The notes below the pieces were generated by a model, which was not told the DNA's origin, did not search any database, and was given only the letters and a program-made list of their open reading frames with translations. Below, one piece after another: positions 50,768-58,076 of a DNA stretch of 64,000 nt. The stretch spans positions 2,670,113-2,734,112 of the forward strand of contig NZ_QPHM01000001.1 of NCBI RefSeq assembly GCF_003336245.1, in the 5' to 3' direction. The DNA comes from Haloplanus salinus. GTDB lineage: Archaea > Halobacteriota > Halobacteria > Halobacteriales > Haloferacaceae. Within the stretch, counting starts at the first letter, position 1. Each line of letters begins with the position of its first letter. The position numbers were made by a program, and so were the translations under genes.

Positions 50768-51756
50768 CCGCGGCCGACCGTCGCGCGCTGGCCGCGTTCG
50801 CGGTCGCGGGCATCCTCTTCGGCGGCACCTTCGTCGCGGCGAAGGCCGGCCTCGACTACTTTCCGCCCCTCCTGTTCGTCGCGCTCCGTTTCGACGTGGC
50901 GGCCGTCGCGCTCGGCGCGTACGCCGTCGCGACGACGCCGCGTGACCGACTCCTCCCACGCACCCGCCGCGACGCCGCCGGCATCCTCGCCACCGGCGTT
51001 CTCGCCATCGGTCTGACGAACGCCTTGCTGTTCGTAGGGCAGGGGTACACCACGAGCGCCGTCGCCGCCATCGTCTTCAGCCTCAACCCCATCCTGACGC
51101 CCATCTTCGCCGCGCTCCTGTTGGCGGACGAGCGCCTCTCGCGTCGGGGCGTCGCGGGCATGGCCCTCGGGTTCGTCGGCGTCGCCCTCGTGGTGAACCC
51201 CGACCCCGCGACCCTCCTCGACCTCGGCGTCGGCAAGGCCATCCTGCTCGCCGGAGCGGTCACCGGCGCGCTCGGGAGCGTCCTCATCCGCTGGAGCGGT
51301 GGCGCCCTGTCGAGCACCGTTCGCACCGCGTGGGGGCTTCCGCTCGCGGCGGCGCTCGCGCACCTGCTCAGCTGGTGGACCGGCGAGTCGCCGAGCGCGG
51401 TCGTCTGGCACCCGGAGGCCGTCGCTGCACTGGCGTACGTCGGCTTGCTGGCCGGCGCCGCTGCGTACATCGCCTACTTCGGCCTCCTCGACGCCGCGGG
51501 GGCGATTCGGGCGAACCTCGTTTTCTACGCGGTGCCCGTCGTCGCTGCCGTGGGTGGCTGGGCGCTTCTCGGCGAACTCGTCTCCGCCGTGGCCGTCGGC
51601 GGTTTCGTGACCATCTTCGCCGGCTTCGCCGTCATCGGGAGCGAGTCGCTGGACGTTCACGCGACGTACTGCCGGCTCCGTGCCCGTCTCCGGCCCTCCA
51701 CCGCCGACGCCGCGACCGACGCCATGGACGGCTCCCGTGGCGTCGAGGCGGACTGA
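50764..51756 (+). CDS. EamA/DMT family transporter
   Basis: The 330-residue membrane protein has about ten hydrophobic helices in two EamA repeats: the first around 'GILFGGTFVAAKAGLDYFPP', the second beginning near 'LAGAVTGALGSVLIRWSG'. Family features include 'VFSLNPILTPIFAALLLADE' and 'RANLVFYAVPVVAAVGGWAL'. EamA proteins usually export amino acids or metabolites; the substrate here is unknown. A GTG start overlaps a short upstream ORF. The C-terminal tail is acidic. Confidence 0.88.
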   Translation: MTAADRRALAAFAVAGILFGGTFVAAKAGLDYFPPLLFVALRFDVAAVALGAYAVATTPRDRLLPRTRRDAAGILATGVLAIGLTNALLFVGQGYTTSAVAAIVFSLNPILTPIFAALLLADERLSRRGVAGMALGFVGVALVVNPDPATLLDLGVGKAILLAGAVTGALGSVLIRWSGGALSSTVRTAWGLPLAAALAHLLSWWTGESPSAVVWHPEAVAALAYVGLLAGAAAYIAYFGLLDAAGAIRANLVFYAVPVVAAVGGWALLGELVSAVAVGGFVTIFAGFAVIGSESLDVHATYCRLRARLRPSTADAATDAMDGSRGVEAD

Positions 51757-51801
51757 TCGACCCCCAGCCGGATATATCATCCACCGCGGCGTAGTTCCAC
51801 C

Positions 51802-52230
51802 ATGGATCACGTCGAGTACGTCTACACCGTCGGCATGGACGCCACCGAGTTGGACGACTACCTTCGCGCCGGCTCCCACGGCGTCCTCGCCCTCGCCGCC
51901 GGGGACGACGCGTACGCGGTGCCGCTGAGCTACCACTACGATGGCGACCGACTCCTCCTTCGCGTCAGTAGCCACGACGACGGCGAGAAGCGTCGCTACC
52001 TCGACGCCACCGGGACGGCGACGTTCATCGTCTTCGCGGCCGATACCGACGAGTCGTGGAGCATCCACGTCCGCGGTCCGGTCACGGAGTCGTCGGCCCC
52101 CGTCGACGAGGCGACGCTCAACGAGTGGTTCCCGCCCTTTCGGCTGTTCGACGAGGCCGTCGAGGACGTCGACTTCACCCTGTACGAACTCGGGATGGAG
52201 TCCGTCGTCGGCCGGCGGACCCTCGACTGA
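51802..52230 (+). CDS. pyridoxamine 5'-phosphate oxidase-like flavin protein
   Basis: The 142-residue protein has a PNPOx split-barrel: 'HGVLALAAGDDAYAVPLSYH' at about residues 30-50, 'LLLRVSSHDDGEKRRYL', 'TATFIVFAADTDESWSIHVR' and 'VDFTLYELGMESVVGRR'. Such small proteins bind FMN or F420 and act as oxidoreductases. Cofactor and substrate cannot be told apart here. Confidence 0.8.
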   Translation: MDHVEYVYTVGMDATELDDYLRAGSHGVLALAAGDDAYAVPLSYHYDGDRLLLRVSSHDDGEKRRYLDATGTATFIVFAADTDESWSIHVRGPVTESSAPVDEATLNEWFPPFRLFDEAVEDVDFTLYELGMESVVGRRTLD

Positions 52231-52298
52231 CCGCTCGCCGGGGCGGGCGGGCGAACCGTCCGCCAGCGGTCACCACGGACCGGACGGGACTCGGTCTC

Positions 52299-52517
52299 GT
52301 GGCCACATTTCCCGCGGTCCTCACACTTAAGATACGGGCGGGCTACGACGCCCCCGCCGCGGGCGAAGTCGTCGCGGACGCCCTTCTCGAGGGCTCGCTC
52401 GTCGTCTCACAGACGAGCGGGGACGTGGCAGTCCAGCACTCGACCCCACTCGTCGCCGCCGACCACGAGGTAGTCGACGAGGTGCTCTCTCAGCTCCGCG
52501 GCGACGCCGGCGCCTGA
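52299..52517 (+). CDS. candidate 72-aa protein (uncertain)
   Basis: From a GTG the frame encodes 72 residues, beginning 'VATFPAVLTLKIRAGYDAPA' and ending 'EVLSQLRGDAGA'. Codon use (gac, gag, gtc, ctc) is like neighbouring genes, which suggests coding. No family is recognised and no promoter is clear. It may be a short gene or the front of an eroded one, since the following 270 nt look broken. Confidence 0.35.
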   Translation: MATFPAVLTLKIRAGYDAPAAGEVVADALLEGSLVVSQTSGDVAVQHSTPLVAADHEVVDEVLSQLRGDAGA

Positions 52518-52518
52518 C

Positions 52519-52784
52519 GGAACGCTCGATCCGGCCCCCGCGTCGCTCACCCGTGCGGTCCGTGGCGCGGCCGTCGAGGACGCCGGCTACCTCCCGGCGA
52601 CCGCCCCGGAGGGGAGCTACCGTCCCCTCCCGACGACGCCGTCCGCGGCGCCTGCGGGTTCGCCGAGGGTGACACGTCCGGCTGCGCACCCGAGCCCGAC
52701 GAAGCGGTCGCTCCCGCCCCCGACGGCGTACTGCTGTACGCGGAACGGACCTCCGGAGGGTTCGACGCGGTGTCGGCGAAGTGA
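52519..52784 (+). pseudogene. frameshifted remnant, possibly heavy-metal-associated-domain-like
   Basis: One frame gives 'SLTRAVRGAAVEDAGYLPAT', which recalls the last helix and strand of HMA domains. Near 52620-52631, in the C-rich 'tcccctccc', coding character moves to another frame, giving 'DDAVRGACGFAEGD' and 'PDGVLLYAERTSGGFDA', ending in TGA at 52782-52784. Neither part is complete. A frameshifted remnant is the simplest reading, but no metal-binding CxxC motif remains. Confidence 0.35.
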
Positions 52785-52841
52785 GCGCCCCACCTCGTAA
52801 CTGCCAGTTGAGTTAAGCCCGTCCTCCCGTCTTGTGACTGT

Positions 52842-53324
52842 ATGGTCCCGGTCGACGAGGCGTGGGAGTACTTGATCGCACAGTACGGCGACGCGCTCCG
52901 CGCAGTGACGCGGCTCCGGAACGGACGGTTCGAACGGCGGATGCGCGAGGACGTCCAGTCGCTCTACACCGACCGGGAGGGCCAACGGGTCGTCGACGAA
53001 ATCACGCTCGGCCAGCTCCTCTCCGAACGACTCGAAAGCGAGTTCAACTGAAGCGGTCGCGCGGAGTCCCCTTCCTCAAGGCGCGACCGAAGGGAGCGAG
53101 TAGGGAGGGGAGGAGCGCGTTCGTATAGGATACAAACACTATTTTTTAACTGTGGCCGCCTCACCGGAACGCTCCACCTCTTCGACGAGGCGTTCGTCGT
53201 CGTCCAGGCCGATCCTGCCTCCCGAAAGTCGGGGTATCTCGCGACGATCGACCGCGACCACGACGTGGCGATGGTCGACCTGGAGGACTGCTTCGAGTAT
53301 TTCCGTACGGAAGCCGTCGAGTAG
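52842..53324 (+). pseudogene. small conserved gene split by a 102-bp insertion
   Basis: The first part (52842-53050) encodes 69 residues starting 'MVPVDEAWEYLIAQYGDALR' and stops at TGA (53049-53051). After 53152, the same frame continues as 'CGRLTGTLHLFDEAFVVVQA' and ends at 53322-53324. Deleting 53051-53152 rejoins the two parts in frame at 'ESEFN-CGRLTG', giving about 126 residues, the size of a haloarchaeal family I recall with an N-terminal 'EYLIAQYG' region. The intervening segment ends the frame, so the gene looks inactivated. Confidence 0.6.
53051..53152. mobile_element. 102-bp insertion flanked by AACTG duplications
   Basis: The segment lies between two copies of AACTG (53046-53050 and 53148-53152), like a target-site duplication. 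It contains an imperfect inverted repeat (53067-53076 and 53102-53111, one mismatch in ten) and an AT-rich right end. No ORF of its own is seen. It could be a tiny MITE-like element, but terminal inverted repeats are not obvious. Confidence 0.45.
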
Positions 53325-53388
53325 GTCGACGACGGCGTGCCCGGCGCGAACGGCGATCCGCGCCGGTCACGCTTCGCGTCGTCGGCAG

Positions 53389-53462
53389 AGCCAGGGGTGG
53401 GAGTTGAACCCACGAAATCTCGATTACAAGTCGAGTGCATGTGCCACCCATGCTCCCCTGGC
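53389..53462 (-). tRNA. tRNA-Thr (anticodon TGT)
   Basis: On the minus strand the acceptor arm pairs GCCAGGG with CCCTGGC, followed by discriminator T. The D arm is GCAT/ATGC, the anticodon stem CTCGA/TCGAG encloses 'CTTGTAA' with anticodon TGT, and the T arm is GTGGG 'TTCAACT' CCCAC. No intron is seen. Length 74 nt. Confidence 0.93.
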
Positions 53463-53473
53463 ACGGCGGCAGG

Positions 53474-53959
53474 TTACCGGTCCCTGCGTGGACGTTTATC
53501 GTTTTCGACCTCCCGCTCGAACTCGATTCGGTGGGGACGATACCCCCGCTGCTCGTAGAATCGAATCGCGTCCGCGTTACGGGCGAGCGCCTCGACGGCG
53601 ACGGCGTCGACGCCGCGGTCCCGGAGCGTCGCCTCGGCGGCGTCGAGCAGGCGTGTTCCCACGCCCTCGTCGCGGGCGTCGGGGACGACGTACAGGTCGC
53701 GGACGACGCCGCGGGCGCAGTCCTGTGTCAGCGGGCCACGCTCTACGCCGAAGCGGACGAAGCCGACGAGTTCCCCGTCCGACCGGGCCACCGTGAGGCC
53801 GCCGTCGGCCGCGTGGCGAGCCAGCGACGCCCGAACGGCGTCGCGGCTCGCCTCGGCGCGGAGGTGGGAGCCGTGCCGTCGCTGATCCGCCGCGAGCGCA
53901 ACCCAGAGGTCGGCGACGGCGTCGGCCTCGGCGGGCGCCGCCGGTTCGACCGTGACCAT
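53474..53959 (-). CDS. GNAT family N-acetyltransferase
   Basis: The 161-residue protein has a GNAT fold with 'DLYVVPDARDEGVGTRLLDA' as the acetyl-CoA motif and 'VEALARNADAIRFYEQRGYR' near the C-terminus. The N-terminus 'MVTVEPAAPAEADAVADLWV' is typical. The substrate is unknown. It lies 12 nt from the tRNA-Thr gene and diverges from the liv operon. Confidence 0.85.
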   Translation of the reverse strand: MVTVEPAAPAEADAVADLWVALAADQRRHGSHLRAEASRDAVRASLARHAADGGLTVARSDGELVGFVRFGVERGPLTQDCARGVVRDLYVVPDARDEGVGTRLLDAAEATLRDRGVDAVAVEALARNADAIRFYEQRGYRPHRIEFEREVENDKRPRRDR

Positions 53960-54063
53960 GTGGTGGCGTAACGGTACGGGCCGTAAGTCAGTTCCCCCGA
54001 ACGCGTCGGCCGCCCGGAAGAAAGGTTTATGCCTGCGTCACGTCCGCACACAGCACGAGAGAC

Positions 54064-55197
54064 ATGGCATCGGGAACTGAGGCTGGAGTTACGGAAACGC
54101 CGGGAGCGTGGCTGGAACTTGCGGTCGACCGGCCGCTGACGGTCGCTTTCGCCGCGGTCGGGCTGTTACTTCTCGGATCGCTCGCTTGGGGGTTGCTGAT
54201 CTCCGGCGCCGTCACGTTCTCACGGCTCGGCTCGCTCGTCTGGGACGGCGTGATGCGCGGTCTGGTGATCGGCCTCGCCGGCATCGGCCTGTCGATGACT
54301 TACAGCATCCTGAACTTCGCGAACTTCTCGCACGGCGACTACATTACGAGCGGCGCCTTCGCCGGGTGGGCAACGACGTACGTCGTCGCCGGCCTGGGGC
54401 GGGCCGACATCGGCTCACTCCTCCTCGTCGGCGCCGGGGGGTCCGTCTTCGGCGGCGCACTCGGCATCGGCGTAACGACGACGCCCGTCGCCGTCGTCGC
54501 CGGCATCGTCGTCGCGGGCGTCACCACGGTGGTGCTCGCGCTGGCCATCGACCGCGCCGTCTACAAACCCATCCGCGACGAGAGCGGGATCACCCTGCTC
54601 ATCACCAGCATCGGGGTGGCCTTCGCCCTCCGATACCTGATCCAGTTCGTCTTCGGCTCCAGCGTCCGTGGCACGACCGCCGCCGGATCGGTTCCACAAC
54701 TGTCGCTGTACTTCGTCGACGGCGCGGTTCGAATCGACGCCCACGACGTCACGCTCCTCGTCGTCGCCGGCGGCCTCATGCTCGGCGTCCACGTCCTCCT
54801 CCAGACGACGAAGCTCGGCAAAGCGATGCGCGCCATGTCGGACGACGAGGACCTCGCCCGCGTGACCGGGATTCCGACCGAACGGGTCGTCCGCGCGACG
54901 TGGATCATCGGCGGCGGCCTGACCGGCGTCGCCGGCTACGTGTTCATCCTCTGGAAGGGCACCCTCGGCTTCAACGACGGCTGGCTCCTCCTCCTGTTGA
55001 TCTTCGCCGCCGTCATCCTCGGCGGCATCGGCTCCATCTACGGCGCCATCGCCGGGGGCCTCGTCATCGGCGTCGCGGCGTCGGTGTCCGTCATCTGGAT
55101 CCCCTCCGCGTTCTCCCGTGCCGCCGCGTTCGTCGTCATGATCGTCATTCTGATCGTGCGTCCGCAGGGGCTGTTCTCCGGGAGGTCGACCGCATGA
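54064..55197 (+). CDS. livH: branched-chain amino acid ABC transporter permease LivH
   Basis: The 377-residue permease has about eight to nine helices. After a unique N-terminal helix it shows 'DGVMRGLVIGLAGIGLSMTY' and 'ILNFANFSHGDYITSGAFAG', the LivH hallmark, then 'LITSIGVAFALRYLIQFVFG' and 'ARVTGIPTERVVRATWIIGG' (EAA-like coupling loop). It forms the channel with LivM. A TATA-like 'gtttatg' lies about 35 nt before the ATG. Its stop overlaps livM. Confidence 0.93.
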   Translation: MASGTEAGVTETPGAWLELAVDRPLTVAFAAVGLLLLGSLAWGLLISGAVTFSRLGSLVWDGVMRGLVIGLAGIGLSMTYSILNFANFSHGDYITSGAFAGWATTYVVAGLGRADIGSLLLVGAGGSVFGGALGIGVTTTPVAVVAGIVVAGVTTVVLALAIDRAVYKPIRDESGITLLITSIGVAFALRYLIQFVFGSSVRGTTAAGSVPQLSLYFVDGAVRIDAHDVTLLVVAGGLMLGVHVLLQTTKLGKAMRAMSDDEDLARVTGIPTERVVRATWIIGGGLTGVAGYVFILWKGTLGFNDGWLLLLLIFAAVILGGIGSIYGAIAGGLVIGVAASVSVIWIPSAFSRAAAFVVMIVILIVRPQGLFSGRSTA

Positions 55198-56576
55198 GCG
55201 ACGCCGCCACCACGGTCCGCCGGCTCTGGGCGCAGGACGCCGTCAAAATCGCCGCCCTCCTGCTGATCATCTACGGGGCGTATCTCGTCAGCGGTCTCGT
55301 CCTCGGCTACAGCGTCCGCGGGCAGCTGAACTCCCTGGCCTCGCTGACCTTCTACATCGGCGTCTTCGCTACCCTCGCGCTCGCCTTGAACCTCCACTGG
55401 GGCTACACCGGCCTGTTCAACATCGGCGTCGTCGGCTTCATGGCCGTCGGTATCTACGTGATGGCGTTCGTCTCGAAGCCGCTCTACGGCTCCGGGGGCG
55501 CGGCCCAGGTCGGCGGTCTCGGCCTCCCCATCCCCGTCGGCATCCTCGCCGGGATGATCGCCGCTGCGGTGTTCGGCCTCGTCGTCGCCCTCCCTGCGCT
55601 TCGGCTTCGCGCCGACTACCTCGCCATCGTCACCATCGCGATGTCCGAAATCGTCCGCTTTGCCTTCCTCTCCTCGACCTTCCAGCGGTTCCAGTTCCCA
55701 CACACCCTCGCCGGCGACACTACCCGCGTCGGCTTCGGCGGCGGGAGCGGCCTCATCCTCGATTTCCCCGACCCCCTCCTCGCGTTCATCGACGCCATCG
55801 GCCTCTCCGGGGCGTACGACGGTCTCGTCGGCCTCGTCGGCGGCGTCGTCCCGAACAACCCCGAACCGATCGTCCACAGCCTCGTCTACGGCGTCGTCCT
55901 CCTCGGCATCGTCGCCGCGTACTTCTGGCTCCTGAAGCGAACGGGCGAGTCTCCCTTCGGCCGGGTGTTGAAGGCGATCCGCGAGGACGAAGACGTGGCT
56001 CGTGCCCTCGGGAAGAACACCGATCGCTTCAAAATCGTCTCCTTCATGCTCGGCTGTGCGCTGATGGGGCTGGCCGGAATCCTCTGGCTGATGGGTCAGG
56101 GCGCGGTGACCCCCAACTTCTTCCGCCCGCGACTCACCTTCTTCGTCTGGATCGCGCTCATCGTCGGCGGCGCCGGCTCGAACACCGGGAGCGTCATGGG
56201 CGGTGCCGTCTTCGCCGCCGTCCTCTATCAGGGACCGCTCTACTTCCAGAACGTCGTCACCGCCGTCTTCCAGCCCGGCGAGGCACCGAGTAGCTTCGGC
56301 CCGGCGATTTCGCCGCTACTCTCCAGCTTCGATCCCGTCCCCTTCCTGCTCTACACGCTCGATTCGGTCCGCCAGCTTCAACTCGTCATCATGGGCGTCG
56401 CGCTCGTCTGGCTGATGCATAACCGCCCGGAGGGGATGCTCGGCCATCGTAAGGAGACGGCTGCGGCCATCCCGCTGGCTCGGTCGAGCGGGGCAACGGC
56501 TCCGAGCGGCGAGACCGACTCGGAGCCGACGCCACGGGGCGACGGGGACGGCACCGGAGGTGGGGGCGATGAGTAA
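55194..56576 (+). CDS. livM: branched-chain amino acid ABC transporter permease LivM
   Basis: The 460-residue permease is longer than usual. LivM features are 'ALNLHWGYTGLFNIGVVGFM', 'ALRLRADYLAIVTIAMSEIV', 'GRVLKAIREDEDVARALGKN' (coupling loop) and 'LIVGGAGSNTGSVMGGAVFA'. An extra C-terminal hydrophilic tail of about 45 residues is rich in Ser, Thr, Gly and Asp. Start and stop overlap livH and livG, so the four genes are coupled. Confidence 0.92.
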   Translation: MSDAATTVRRLWAQDAVKIAALLLIIYGAYLVSGLVLGYSVRGQLNSLASLTFYIGVFATLALALNLHWGYTGLFNIGVVGFMAVGIYVMAFVSKPLYGSGGAAQVGGLGLPIPVGILAGMIAAAVFGLVVALPALRLRADYLAIVTIAMSEIVRFAFLSSTFQRFQFPHTLAGDTTRVGFGGGSGLILDFPDPLLAFIDAIGLSGAYDGLVGLVGGVVPNNPEPIVHSLVYGVVLLGIVAAYFWLLKRTGESPFGRVLKAIREDEDVARALGKNTDRFKIVSFMLGCALMGLAGILWLMGQGAVTPNFFRPRLTFFVWIALIVGGAGSNTGSVMGGAVFAAVLYQGPLYFQNVVTAVFQPGEAPSSFGPAISPLLSSFDPVPFLLYTLDSVRQLQLVIMGVALVWLMHNRPEGMLGHRKETAAAIPLARSSGATAPSGETDSEPTPRGDGDGTGGGGDE

Positions 56577-57375
56577 GTCGGTCACGCAGTCCCGCCCCGA
56601 CGTGAGCGACACGCCGCTCCGGATCGAGGGGCTGACGAAACGCTTCGGCGGGATCACGGCCGTCGACGGTGCGAGCTTCGAGGTCGAACGTGGGACGCTC
56701 ACGGGGTTGATCGGACCGAACGGCGCCGGCAAGTCGACGACGTTCAACCTCATCACCGGCATGCTCTCGCCCGACGCGGGGACGATCACCTTCGACGGCG
56801 ACGACATCACGGGCGACGAACCCTACGACATCGCCAACCGTGGGTTGGTTCGAACCTTCCAGATCGCCCGCGAACTCGGCGAGATGACCGTCCTCGAGAA
56901 CATGATGCTCGCGCCGAAAGGGCAGCGCGGCGAACACCTCTGGCGGTCGGTCCTCCCCGGTGTCCGCGGGAGCGTCCGCAGGCAGGAAGCCGAACTCCTC
57001 GACCGGGTGTGGGAGACGCTGGAGTTTTTCGACATCGAACACCTCGCCGAGGAGTACGCGGGCAACCTCTCGGGCGGCCAGCGCAAACTGCTGGAGATGG
57101 CGCGGGCGCTCCTGACCGACCCCGACATGCTCCTCCTCGACGAACCGTTCGCGGGCGTCAACCCGACGCTGGAGAATCGACTCCTCGAACACATCCACGA
57201 CCTCCGCGACCAGGGGTACACGTTCCTCCTGGTCGAACACGACATGGACCTCATCATGAACAACTGTCGGCACGTGATCGTGATGCACCAAGGGAGGATT
57301 CTGACCGAAGGGACGCCCGCGGAGATCAAATCGAACGAGGAGGTCATCGAGGCGTATCTGGGGGGTGACGTATGA
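56569..57375 (+). CDS. livG: branched-chain amino acid ABC transporter ATPase LivG
   Basis: The 268-residue ATPase has Walker A 'GLIGPNGAGKSTTFNLITG', the signature 'NLSGGQRKLLEMARALL' and Walker B 'DMLLLDEPFAGVNP', followed by 'LLVEHDMDLIMNNCRHVIVM'. It powers LivHM transport. The ATG at 56569 ('MSKSVTQSR') was chosen over an upstream GTG. It overlaps livM by 8 nt. Confidence 0.94.
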   Translation: MSKSVTQSRPDVSDTPLRIEGLTKRFGGITAVDGASFEVERGTLTGLIGPNGAGKSTTFNLITGMLSPDAGTITFDGDDITGDEPYDIANRGLVRTFQIARELGEMTVLENMMLAPKGQRGEHLWRSVLPGVRGSVRRQEAELLDRVWETLEFFDIEHLAEEYAGNLSGGQRKLLEMARALLTDPDMLLLDEPFAGVNPTLENRLLEHIHDLRDQGYTFLLVEHDMDLIMNNCRHVIVMHQGRILTEGTPAEIKSNEEVIEAYLGGDV

Positions 57376-58076
57376 GCCTGCTGACCGTCCGCGACCTCGA
57401 CGCCGGCTACGGCGACCTCCAGATCCTGAGCGGCGTCGATATGGACGTCGGCGCCGAGGAGTACGTCACCATCGTCGGCCCGAACGGCGCCGGCAAGTCG
57501 ACGGTGATGAAGTCGGTTTTCGGTCTCACTACCTACATGGGTGGGGAGGTGACCTTCGACGGCGAGGACATCACCGGTCGCCCCCCCGAGGAGATCATCC
57601 ACGAGGGGATCGGCTACGTCCCACAGTCGGACAACGTGTTCGCGTCGCTGTCGGTCCGGGAGAACTTGGAGATGGGCGCGTACATCCTCGACGACGTCCC
57701 GGCGGACCGCCTGCAGGCGGTGTTCGACCGGTTCCCGATCCTCGAGGAACGACAGGCCCAGGCGGCAGGCACGATGAGCGGTGGGCAACGACAGATGCTC
57801 GCCATGGGCCGGGCGCTGATGCTCGATCCCGCGCTCCTCCTCCTCGACGAGCCGAGCGCCGGCCTCGCTCCCGACCTCGTCGACGAGATGTTCGACCGGA
57901 TCGACGAGATCAACGACGCCGGCACGGCGATCCTGATGGTCGAACAGAACGCGAAGGAGGCGCTTCGGCGCTGTGATCGGGGGTACGTCCTCGCGAACGG
58001 GCAGAATCGGTTCGAAGGCGACGGGCGGACGCTCCTCGGCGACGAGGAGGTTCGCCAGCAGTTCTTGGGTGGTTAG
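57372..58076 (+). CDS. livF: branched-chain amino acid ABC transporter ATPase LivF
   Basis: The 234-residue ATPase has Walker A 'TIVGPNGAGKSTVMKSVFG', signature 'TMSGGQRQMLAMGRALM', Walker B 'ALLLLDEPSAGLAPDLV' and 'ILMVEQNAKEALRRCDRGYV', typical of LivF. It pairs with LivG. Its ATG overlaps the livG stop, and its own stop overlaps that of the convergent livK gene by 4 nt. Confidence 0.94.
   Translation: MSLLTVRDLDAGYGDLQILSGVDMDVGAEEYVTIVGPNGAGKSTVMKSVFGLTTYMGGEVTFDGEDITGRPPEEIIHEGIGYVPQSDNVFASLSVRENLEMGAYILDDVPADRLQAVFDRFPILEERQAQAAGTMSGGQRQMLAMGRALMLDPALLLLDEPSAGLAPDLVDEMFDRIDEINDAGTAILMVEQNAKEALRRCDRGYVLANGQNRFEGDGRTLLGDEEVRQQFLGG

Noticed and set aside
53049-53051. Readthrough or selenocysteine at the internal TGA of the split gene
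   Set aside because: Haloarchaea are not known to use selenocysteine; the 33 codons after the TGA are Arg/Ser-rich and unlike the flanking protein; AACTG duplications explain the break better.
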